Assembly (NCBI GenBank): GCA_022695795.1 | Contig: MU404254.1 | Span: 1-29,144, forward strand | Length of the DNA stretch: 29,144 nucleotides | From: Biscogniauxia marginata | Lineage: Eukaryota > Ascomycota > Sordariomycetes > Xylariales > Xylariaceae | Direction: 5' to 3' | Translations under genes and position numbers: made by a program | Part shown: positions 19,694-29,050 of the stretch, in pieces | Numbering within the stretch: position 1 is the first letter of the stretch | Layout of the letters: each line of letters begins with the position of its first letter | Notes under the pieces: model-generated | What the model saw: only the letters and a program-made list of their open reading frames with translations | Database searches by the model: none | Told to the model about the DNA's origin: nothing

Positions 19694-20166
19694 TGTGATA
19701 AACCTTTTTATATGTTTTTAGTTAGTTAACTTTATAAATAAGTATATATTAGGTTTTCTTAATTTAAAGGTAATAATGAATTAAGATTGATTTAAGTGAT
19801 TTATAATGTTTTATTTGTTAAAAAGGTTTTAAGGTATTTTCATTATAATATTAAAGAGTGATTATAGTTTTAAATTAATAGCTGGAGAATGAAAAATTAG
19901 ATATATAAGGAATCTCATCCTTTTTATACTTATTCTCCTTGATATATATTCTTTCCGTTTAATATATTAAATACCTTTAGATTTAAATGAGTCTTGAGAT
20001 TAACTTAGATTTATTATGTTAAGTTTGTTTTAGTTAATAGATTAACACAGATTTAATATTACGTGACGTTATATAAAATGTGTATTATCCCTATAATTTT
20101 ATACATTCTTAGTCCTTGTTCTGACATCCTTGTTAGGGCTCCTTTTAACAGAGTCGATTTGTAACA
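19694..20166 (-). repeat. 5' LTR of element 1
   Basis: On + it begins TGTGATAAACC and ends ATTTGTAACA, 473 bp, the same length as the left copy. It should hold the element's promoter, reading leftwards. It keeps more C/G in its right-hand ~270 bases than the left LTR does, and less in its left-hand part. Confidence 0.93.
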
Positions 20167-21196
20167 AAATAATATAATTAACTTTATTATTAAAAACGCC
20201 GGGTTTATAACTTTTATAAGTATAAAACTAAAAAGTATATAAAATAAAGTTTAAATAAGCTTACTTTTTTATTTATTTAAAGTAAATAAAAGGCTTTTTA
20301 TATATAAATATTAATTATTTTTATTAAAATAAACATAATTACGTAATTTCCTTGATAAAGAGATTTAATATTTATAATTATAAATACCCTTATCCGCGAT
20401 AAATAATTATTTTAAATATATAAGTTAAGTTTTATATAATTAAATTAAAAAATTTAATTTAAAAAAGGTTATTATTATATTATTTTTATATTAAAAACGT
20501 ATATATTTTCTTTTAATTTCAATATAAATTAAGTGTTTTAAAAAGTTAAAATATTTATAATAATTTACGAGATATTATTATAATTTTATTTTATTATAAA
20601 TAAAATTAAAAAGTACTAAAAAAGTTGTTTTATAAATATTATAAATATTTAGAATTAATTTATAAAAATTAATTTATTATTATAATATAAAGTAGTTTTA
20701 TTACGAAATAAAATTATTTATTTTTAAAAAATAAATTATGTTTTTTATAAGCAATATAAAACTAAAAATAAATAATTATAAATAAAAAACATTTAATATA
20801 AAAAAGAATAATTTTATAAGTTAAAAAAGATAATATTATAATTAATAATAAAAAAGAAAAGCCTCGAAAAAAAGTAATAATTAAATAAAAAATAGTATAA
20901 TATATATAATTAAACTAATTATAATACGTATATTTATATAACAAATAAAAATGCGTTTAATAATTGTTGGTAAATACATATATAAATAAAGTAAATAACT
21001 AAACGAAGTAAAGCAAATAAGGTGAAACGATGTATATTTAGTTATTTAAAAAGGTAACTATTTAACTACGTATAAAGGAAATCTAAAACGTTACTTATAA
21101 GCCTTATATATAAAGGTCCCTTGTAAATTAATTATTTAACCATTAATAATATAATAAATAAAAAAGTATTTAATAATTTAGATTTTAAAGAGTTAT
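20167..21196. repeat. RIP-degraded AT-rich DNA between elements
   Basis: No readable protein. Bases 20,227-20,288 repeat the 60 bases just left of element 1. A perfect 11-bp inverted repeat (AAATAACTAAA at 20,993-21,003 and TTTAGTTATTT at 21,037-21,047) frames a slightly GC-richer 33-base core. The rest is featureless AT-rich sequence with RIP-type dinucleotide bias. Confidence 0.7.
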
Positions 21197-21624
21197 AACG
21201 TGTTTTATAAACGAGTAAGTTATATAAATAAGTGGGTTATTTAATTTCTTATATAAAATCGACTTTTTTAAAAATTTATAACTTCACATATAAAACTCGT
21301 AAAAATCTTAAACCTTTTTTAATTATATAACTATATAGTTTAATTAAAATAAAATAAAAATAAAAAGTGAAATGTATAAAAAAAATACGTAAAAAAGTTT
21401 ATATGTTTTGTTTTAATTTTAGTTTTTACGTGTTTCTTTTTCGCGTTTCTTAAAATCAATTTTTTTAAATTTTAATTAAAATAAATAGTTATATAACTAA
21501 AGAAAAAAGTCCGAGATTTTTACGATTTTTACGTGCGAAGTTATAAGTTTTTAAAAAAGTCGATTTTATATGAAAATTAAATAACCTACTTATTTATACA
21601 ACTTACTCGCTTATAAAACATATT
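21197..21624. mobile_element. 428-bp palindromic foldback / MITE-like element
   Basis: The left arm, about 21,197-21,396, is the reverse complement of about 21,423-21,624, with a loop of roughly 26 bases. Within the outer 150 bases the arms match over long blocks (for example ATAAAATCGACTTTTTTAAA is identical in both) and differ mostly by transitions, with a few short indels. The ends read AACGTGTTTTATAA. There is no coding capacity. The structure fits a non-autonomous foldback or MITE element hit by RIP. No target duplication could be assigned. Confidence 0.8.
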
Positions 21625-21721
21625 AATATTACTTATAATAATAATTTATAAGCTTTTTATTAACTTAATTAAATTTACGTTTATTTTTTTTATTAAATAA
21701 AATTATTATAATAAAATATTA

Positions 21722-21741
21722 TAACGTGTTTTATAAGCGAG
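21722..21741 (+). repeat. Truncated terminus of the palindromic family
   Basis: TAACGTGTTTTATAAGCGAG repeats the end of the 428-bp palindrome and stops exactly where the LTR of element 2 begins at 21,742. Element 2 therefore probably inserted into another copy of that element. Confidence 0.65.
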
Positions 21742-22091
21742 TATAACGAACCTCTTTATATATTTCTAGTTAATTAATTTCACAAGTAAATACGTACTAG
21801 GTTTTCTTGATTTAAAAGTAATAATAAATTAAGATTAGTTTAAGAGATTTATAATGCTTTATTCGTTAAAGAGATTTCAAGGTACTCTTATTATAGTATT
21901 AAAGAGTGATTATAGTTTTAAATTAATAGCTAAAGAACGAGAGACTAATTATATAGGAAATTTTAATCTTTTTATACTCGTTTTTCTTTTTATATAAATG
22001 GAATAAATAATAAATCGTATATTCTTAATTTATTATTTATTATTTGTAATTACGTAACTCGTATGTGCTTAATATTTCGATAGTTATAATA
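21742..22091 (-). repeat. 3' LTR of element 2 (variant U3)
   Basis: Begins TATAACGAACC (expected TG, now TA) and ends TTATAATA before TTATTTTTCCC, matching the element-1 junction. The first ~250 bases align with the LTRs of elements 1 and 3. The rest, the U3 side on the minus strand, does not align with either. Length is 350 bp against 473 bp in element 1. Confidence 0.75.
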
Positions 22092-22195
22092 TTATTTTTC
22101 CCTTTCGAAAATTTTCGTCCCGAAAATAAAAGAAAGTCTATTAAACCTCTTTTTTATTTATTAAAAACCTTAAATTTTCCTTAACTTATTTTATT

Positions 22196-22810
22196 ATGTT
22201 TTATCGTATTAATAAAAATCGTAAAGAAAATTCTCGCGTCTCGTGTTATATTAAGAAATTAATTAAAAATAAATTTACTTTTATAAACTTTGTTATTCTT
22301 AACAGTAAAAAGAAAATAATTTATTTATATTACGAGTATATTAAAAAGAAATATATTATTTTCGAGGATTTCGATTGTTATAACGAATATATTTAAATAA
22401 AGCGGTCCCGATATAATGTTTTTAATATTATAAAGAAAGGTGTTATTAAAATTATATAATAATTTTAATAAGTAAAAGCGGAATTAAAAAAGGCTAATAT
22501 TACTATTAAGGTTATTATAAATAAGGCCTGTTGTTTTTACATTTAAAAGCGTTTATAGTCCGAAAAATTATAAAAAATAATTACTCGGGGCCTTAATTTC
22601 ATCGAGGAATTAAAACGTGTAAAGCGTAAAAAGGCAAAACAAGGGCGCTTTATTATAAAATAAAAATACACGGAGAAATCGCTGTGTTAATTTAAACTCG
22701 AGTAAGGTGTATTTATTTCGAAGGCCTTCTCCTCTTTTAATTAGTTTTAATTAAATTCTTAGGTTTTTCTGGCCGATTTAGGTTTTAACGGTAAAACTTA
22801 ATAAGCTTAA
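22196..22810 (+). pseudogene. Antisense ORF of element 2: homologue of the Cys-rich frame
   Basis: ATG at 22,196, 105 bases inside the LTR, then one continuous frame of 205 codons on + against pol. The first 66 codons are still open. Later stops are TAA or TAG only. Residues 43-73 read Y-x2-Y-x6-Y-x8-Y-x2-Y-x7-Y, the same spacing as the Cys/Tyr pattern in element 1, consistent with TGT or TGC codons turned into TAT or TAC by RIP. A Ser-Cys pair at 16-17 corresponds to 18-19 in element 1. A basic, Lys/Arg/Glu-rich segment follows. The tail FLADLGFNGKT resembles the element-1 tail. Overall protein similarity is low outside these features although length is nearly identical. It overlaps the pol 3' end (chromodomain, 22,800-22,890). 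Confidence 0.7.
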
Positions 22811-25800
22811 TTATTAAGTTCTTTAAATACTTAAATAATTTTCACGTGTTTTTTTCGAGTAAATAACCTTTTTACTTAATAAAATATTATAATTAATTAT
22901 TAACTTATTTTAAATTTAATATCTTTTTAACCTCGTACTTATTAAGGTTTTTTTTAAATTTTAATTAGTTTTTTAATAAAGCGTTTTTCGATATTAGTTT
23001 TAAAAATAAAACATAAAATATAAAATGTATTTTAAATCTTTTTAGTAACAAAAATTTATAATTAACTTTTAAAATAACTTCTTTGACTTTATATGATTTT
23101 AACTTTTTAAACTTAAGTTTTTTATTAAGTCGTTTTATTTTAATTTAAGGTGTTTTTACTATTACGCTTTATTATTAACAAAGTAAATAAATTATGTCTT
23201 CTCTTTTAAGAATTAGTTCTTTAATTCTTTTTTTGTTATAATACTTTATTATTTTATTTTAAATAAATTATAATTCTTTTTATAGTTGTTATTATATTAC
23301 CTGGATTTTTTTTAGATAGTACTTTTACTCTCGAGGCTTTTATTTCGATTTTTAGTGCTTTTATAAGTTCGATCGGTTATTTTTAGATTTCTACTTTTTA
23401 ACCGTATACTACTTTATATAATGACATCTTTATATTTTCGTTAATTAAAGTGTTATATAATATTTAAATTATTAATAATAATTTTACTTAGTTATTTATT
23501 TCTTAATTAATATAACTTCGTAAATATTGTTTCATTATTTAATTTAGTTTTTTTATTTATTTGTTTATTTAAAGATAATACGTTATAAATAATTTTTATT
23601 TAACTTTTATTCATTTTATTAAATTAATTTAAAACTTTAATGTAAATAACTTATCTTTATTTAAAATAATATATTTTAATAACCCGTGTTTATTAACATA
23701 TTCTTTTAAGAAACTAAAAACTAATTATTTTATTATACTTGACTTATTAAACGATAAAAAATAAACATATTTCGTAAGTTTATTAACGATTACTTATATA
23801 TTATTATAAAGTACTCTTATAATAAGATCTTTTAACTTAAAAAGTTTCACTACGAAATCTTATACAATTATATACCACGCTTTATTAGGTATTTAAGTTA
23901 ACTATAATAATTTATATGGTTTATATTGTAATATTTTAACCTTATTATAAACGTTGTAATTCTTTATAATTCTTTTAATTGTTTATCGTATTCCTAGAAA
24001 ATTAAATTCCTTTTAAAGTCGTTTTAACGTTTTAAAAATTCCCTAGTAACCGTGTAAGAGGTGTTCGTAGAATTCCTTAACGAATTTGTTTTATACTCGT
24101 TTTAATACGTAAACCTTTTCCTTATACGAAAGAAGTTCGTTATTAAATCCTTATTAAAATTATAATTATTTTTCTTTTTAATTGTAATTTTCCTTAAAAC
24201 GTTATTTTTAATTTTTTATGTTAATTCGTATATAAACTAATATAATTAATCCGTTATTTTATTATTTAAACATTTAAATATCTTTTTTATTGATTTTTAA
24301 CTTATAATCTTCTCTTTTATTAAATAAATCTATTTAAATATTTTCCTTTCCCTTAATATAATAAATCTTAAAATTGAATTTAAATAAGAAAATCATTTAA
24401 CGTTTATATCTTTAATTAAGCATTTATATTATTATAAATCATATAAAGTTCTTATAATTTAAATAAATATTAATAGATTTCTTAGTTCCGTTAAACTATA
24501 GTTCTTATTCCTTTAATGTTTTAATAACTACTAATAATTCCTTGTTATAAATCTAATAATTCAATTTAACACTATATAGTGCCTTAAATAAATACGCGAC
24601 TAAGTACCATTTTTAATTGTTTTTTAGTTACTTTAAAACTACTTTAATAACGAAATTTAAAGCGTTTATCTTTAATTGTTTCTTTTTATTTTCGTTTAAA
24701 AGTTTATATATAACCTTATTAATTATAACTTCTTTTAATTACTAAAAAGCCCGTTTAGCTTCTTTAATAAAATAAAAAGCTTCTCTTATTTTCGTTAAGG
24801 TAATTAGTTCCGTTAATAGTTTAACGATTCGCCCGAAATTTTAAATAAGTTATTTAACGTAATTAATAAAGCCAAAAAATACGCGTACGTTTATAACATT
24901 TTTAAGTTTTAACTAATCCTTAATTATTATTATTTTTCCCTTTTAAATATGGATTTCTTTTAAACTTATTATAAACCTTAAATAATTTAGTTAAATAAAT
25001 AAGTAGGTTTACTCTTTTCAAGGTTTTTAATACTTATTTTATATGTTCTTTATATTTCTTTTCGTTTTTTAAGTAAATTAATATATCGTTTAAATAAACG
25101 AATACGAATTTATTTAGAAACTTACGAAAAACTATTATAATTATATATTAAAATGTAACGGGTGCGTTAATAAGTCTAAATAGTATAACTTTATATTTAT
25201 AATGTCTATATATCGTTCGAAAAGCGGTGTATTATTTGTGTCTTTTAGCCATTTTAATTATATAATAATTATCGCGAAGGTTTAATATTATAAAGATTTA
25301 AGCCTTATTAATTTACATTTTTATGAGTTTTATTAGTAATAACGAGTATTTGTTTTTTTTATTACTTTATTAAGGTATCGGTAATTAATTACTTATCGCT
25401 ATACTAAATTTCCTTTTTTATTAATATATTACTTTTCGTTTTTATTGATTTTTAGTATTATAATTACCGGGTATTTTAACGAGGATTTTAATTCTCGAAT
25501 ATATTTTTTATTAAATTCCTTTTAAATTCCTTTTTATAATGCTTTTTATTTTTCTTAATTTATAAGATATATTAAGAATAATTTTAGTTACTTTCCTTTT
25601 TTAAAGTAAATTTAATGATCTTACTAGCTATGTTTTAATAATTCTTCTTTTATTTTATTTTTAAATAATTTATAAAAACGAAAATACTCGCGTAGTACTC
25701 TTTTTGTTAAATCTTTAAGCTTAATTACTCGAATTATATAAGCGATATGTTTCGTCTTTATATTCGTTTTTTTAGTGTTATTTGCGGTATTTATCTTATA

Positions 25801-27299
25801 ACTCGTAATAATTAACTCTTTTTAATTTTAATCTTAATAAAGCGTGTTTATTTTAAAATTTATTTATAAATTACTTTTTTTAAGTTAATTTATTCTTAAG
25901 ATCATGTCGTGACTTAATATATATATAATATTAAAAATGACTTACTTGGTATATTTTTAAATAGTTATTAAAAAAGAGATTATCTCTTTTAATACCTTAT
26001 TATTTTCGTAATTAGATATATATCTTTTAAAGTTCTATAATTAATATAAACTTTGTTTATATACTTATAATATGTTGTTCTTTTAAATTATCTCAATTAA
26101 GATATAACTTTTATTTATTTTTAAATTTATAAAGGTTTTATATTTCCTTTTATTATTCCTGATTTTAATTATAATAGTATTGTTAAGTCTTAATTAAACT
26201 TCGTATAAAGACTTGTTATTTATAGCTTCTCGCTGCCTTACTAGCGAGAGCTTTTACCGTTTTTTGGTTTTTTACGTTCTCCTTTTTTTAGGTTTCTTTA
26301 AGTCGTTACGGCTTTAATGTTTTTCCACTCTTAGGCTTTTATAAAAGCGTGTTTTTAGTAATTATTATTTAAATAATTTCTTTAATTATTTTTTAAGTAA
26401 TAAAGAGTGAAAGGTTTATTTTTTATATAAAACCTTATATATTAAAACTTTAATTCCTTTTTAAGGCCTTTTTATAACTTAAATCCGTTTTTTTATTAAT
26501 TTAAAGCCTTTTAAGGTTCTGGATTATTTTCGAATAAAAGGCGTAATCTTCGTTTTTATTTATTAAAAATAATTTAATATTTCTTTATAAGTTTATATAT
26601 ATTTTAACGATTTATTTATAATTTAATTTAATTATATGTATTTTTATTTGTTATTTTATTAAGTGCTTTTTTATAGATTTAAATAAACTTATATCGTATT
26701 TAGCTCGCTTTTCGAGTTAATATGGAAGATATAGTTCTTTTTATAATTCTTATAATTCTTCCTCGACTTCGTTTTTTTCGAAACCCGCTCTAAGTAAATC
26801 GTGTATATTATATAGTACTAAGGTATAACATATATAACTCTTAGTAATTACTTTGTTGCTTCTTTCGGAACTTAAATAAAAATAACATACTTTAAAATAT
26901 TATAACTATCGTGGGATATTATTATAAATACACTTGTTTTTTTTCGTGTTATTACTTTCTAGTTTTTAAGGATAATAACTGGTTTTATTTTTAAAACTTC
27001 TATATATTTAATAAGCGTCGTTAATATAAAAGCTCTAATGTAGTGATATATATTTCTTTTATGATTTTATTATTTTATTCTTATTAAGGTGAAATATTTC
27101 GTTTTTTAATTATTTTACCACCTTTGGTTCTAGTTTAGGTTTTTTACTTAATAACTTATTAAGTTAGTTAATATTACTTAAGCTTGAATAAACATCGCAG
27201 TTATTATTTATGTAAAACTTCCGGTTTAAGTTATTATATTTACTTTTTCCTCAATATGTTTTATATTTATCGTTATTATAATGGCTTTAATTATTACGA
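22800..27299 (-). pseudogene. pol of element 2 (partial, broken)
   Basis: On the minus strand the chromodomain core at about 22,837-22,886 reads YFIK-stop-KGYLLEKNT-stop. Both stops sit at conserved Trp positions, one TAA and one TGA. Integrase lies near 23,750-24,010 and RNase H near 24,400-24,665. The RT box at 25,073-25,108 reads FVFVYLNDILIY, with the same Asp-to-Asn change as element 1. A short GC-richer block near 26,226-26,275 is almost unchanged from element 1 (17,178-17,230). The 5' part is cut at about 27,299. Confidence 0.85.
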
Positions 27300-27300
27300 C

Positions 27301-27677
27301 CTAACAAGGGTAAAAGGAATTAAAGTGGTCATGTGATTTAAGGTCACATGACTCTAGAAGGGAGAATGCCAAGATTCTCTGTTGTTCTCCTGAAAATTTG
27401 GGAGAATATGGGTATAACTCCTTATAAAGAATGAAGTATAAGTAGATTAGAATTTCCTACGTATTTAGTTATTTATTTTAGTTCCTTAGCTATTAATTTA
27501 AGACTATAATCACTCTTTAACATTATAATAAAAGTATTTTAAAACCTCTTTAATAAATAAAACATTATAAATTACTTGAATTAATCCTAATTCATTATTA
27601 CTTTTAAATTAAGAAAACCTAATACATATTTACTTATAAAGTTAATTAACTAAGAATTTATAAGGAGGTTCGTTACA
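27301..27677 (+). repeat. 5' LTR of element 3 with little-mutated U3
   Basis: The right part (about 27,430-27,677, ending GGTTCGTTACA) is the reverse complement of the shared LTR region of elements 1 and 2. The left ~120 bases are unlike either and have ordinary GC content. The left edge is uncertain: TAACAAGGG at 27,302 may be the start, or TGGTCATG at 27,326. A TATA-like stretch (GTATAAG) sits at 27,437-27,443. Confidence 0.75.
27328..27406 (+). promoter_or_regulatory. Palindromes in the element-3 U3
   Basis: GTCATGTGA (27,328-27,336) and TCACATGAC (27,344-27,352) form a perfect 9-bp inverted repeat with a 7-base spacer. GAGAAT/ATTCTC (27,362-27,367 and 27,374-27,379) and TTCTCC/GGAGAA (27,385-27,390 and 27,401-27,406) are further inverted pairs. 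Position in U3 suggests transcription-factor sites, for example CATGTG-type E-boxes. That role is inference. Confidence 0.6.
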
Positions 27678-27753
27678 TTTTGATAGCTCCTTAATTAATG
27701 CTTAATATTAGTTTAAAAGAAGGGACTTTCGGTTAAACCGTCCCAAGACAAAT

Positions 27754-28860
27754 ATACCCCTTAAAACTAGAGAGTAACAAGAAAAGAAACAAATAAAAAA
27801 ATAATAATTAATAAGCTTTTAAACGAAAGCTTTAGATTTTTTTACGGTATAATTAATAAAAAGGTTTAAAAAATTAATACAAAAATTAATTATAATTATA
27901 ATTAAAAAAGAGTTATAAGAGGATACCTCGAAAGCTTAACAAGAAGAATTATTTAAAAAAGAAAAAAAGGAAGAAGAAAAAACACTTAAAAAAGAAAACA
28001 AATAAGCAAAATAACCCTTACCTCCTAGAAATAAGTAACCGAAATTATTTTTAAACGATAGCGACCTTAATAACTCAAACGACGAAAACAATATAACAAC
28101 CCCTAATATAAAGGGTTTTAAACTAATTATACCTAGTAAATATAATAAGTTAAGCGATTTAAAAGGATTTTTAATTTAAGCCGGAACTTATTTACGGTTT
28201 TATTACGGAACGATTATCATTAAAGAATAAAAGGTTCTCACGGTATTTCAACTCCTTGTCAAAACTGCCTTAACCTGGTTTTAACTAATGTTAAAAGATT
28301 ATTTAAAAAACGGATTAAACGCCTAAAAAAACATAAAAAAAGTTTTCAAGAATTATAAAGAGTTTAAAAAACAACTTAGGTCTATATTCGGCAATTTAAT
28401 CCTTAAATAATAAGTTAAAGCTCGACTTTATAAACTACGATAAAATAAAAAAGCTTTAAACTACGCTATTAAATTCAAGAAACTCGCAAGCTAATTATAA
28501 TTACTTATCGAGAGTTTATATTACTTGTTTTATTAAGGACTAAAAAACTATATAAAGAAAAAAACCTAGGAAAGTTTAATAACTACGTTATAATAGCAAT
28601 TACTATTAATAACGAAAACTTCGAACGGTACTTCAAAAAGAAAAAGACGGTATAACGAAGGAATGGCGATTAATTAAAAAAAGGAAATTATAAAAGTGGT
28701 GCTGGAACTAAGAAAGGCATTAGAACTAAGTTAAACCCCATTAAAATTAACGTTACTTAAAAAGAGTAAAAGAAACAAGATAAGTTAACTATTAAGTGTT
28801 TTAACTATAAAAAGAAAGAACATTATAAAAACGAGTGCCGAAGTTTTAAGAAATAAAAAC
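27754..28860 (+). pseudogene. gag of element 3, broken
   Basis: The start codon position (27,754) now reads ATA, followed by CCC CTT AAA ACT as in element 1. The frame contains a Lys/Glu-rich stretch (about 27,950-28,010), then a typical retrotransposon capsid-like segment (SDLKGFLI, then RFYYGTII, KTALTWF, KKQLRSIFGN, ARLYKLR, YAIKFKKLAS) at about 28,150-28,490. A frame change occurs near the A-run at 28,556-28,566. The CCHC knuckle follows at 28,797-28,838, in the new frame. It retains its first and last Cys and the His, but its second Cys reads Tyr. Stops are TAA/TAG, as expected from RIP. Confidence 0.82.
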
Positions 28861-29050
28861 TAAGAATAAGAGGGATTTCTTAACCCGAGAAAAGAACTTT
28901 TAAAATAAGAGTTTATTTCGAAAATAACAAAGAGGTAAATTAAGTGTTTATTATTATTATTATTAAAATAGAGAAAAACAAGGAAGTCTTTATAGAAGAA
29001 ATCTATAGATATTATTAGGTTAACTATAAAAATTATTTAAAGGATAATTA

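Larger units (their letters stand above)
12587..20166 (-). mobile_element. Element 1: full-length Ty3/gypsy chromovirus, RIP-inactivated
   Basis: Two direct LTRs of identical length (473 bp; 12,587-13,059 and 19,694-20,166) flank a 6.6-kb interior. Read on the minus strand, the order is 5' LTR, gag with CCHC knuckle, reverse transcriptase, RNase H, integrase, chromodomain, polypurine tract, 3' LTR. Integrase after RT/RNase H and a C-terminal chromodomain define a chromovirus-type Metaviridae element. All coding regions are broken by stops of the type RIP produces. An additional frame runs on the plus strand at 13,129-13,746. No matching 5-bp target duplication is seen at the ends (TAAAG left, AAATA right). 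Confidence 0.92.
21742..27299 (-). mobile_element. Element 2: second chromovirus copy, gag end missing
   Basis: The same family as element 1, in the same orientation. It has its 3' LTR (21,742-22,091), a polypurine tract, the plus-strand extra frame, chromodomain, integrase, RNase H and RT. It can be aligned to element 1 up to about element-1 position 18,160 and then stops at about 27,299, where an oppositely oriented LTR begins. Its gag and 5' LTR are absent. Near 27,060-27,180 it carries about 115 bases missing from element 1. Confidence 0.88.
27301..29050 (+). mobile_element. Element 3: inverted chromovirus fragment (5' LTR plus gag)
   Basis: Same family, opposite orientation. A 5' LTR, a leader that matches element 1 (CTCCTTAATTAATGC, then GGGACTTTCGG...CCGTCCCA), gag with a zinc knuckle, and the start of the region after gag. 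Similarity to element 1 ends near 29,045-29,050, where composition abruptly returns to normal. It faces away from truncated element 2. Confidence 0.85.

Noticed and set aside
10795..29050. AT-rich block as mitochondrial DNA or a centromere
   Set aside because: No mitochondrial gene or tRNA is readable, and the sequence resolves into RIP-mutated retrotransposons. Centromere function cannot be judged from sequence.
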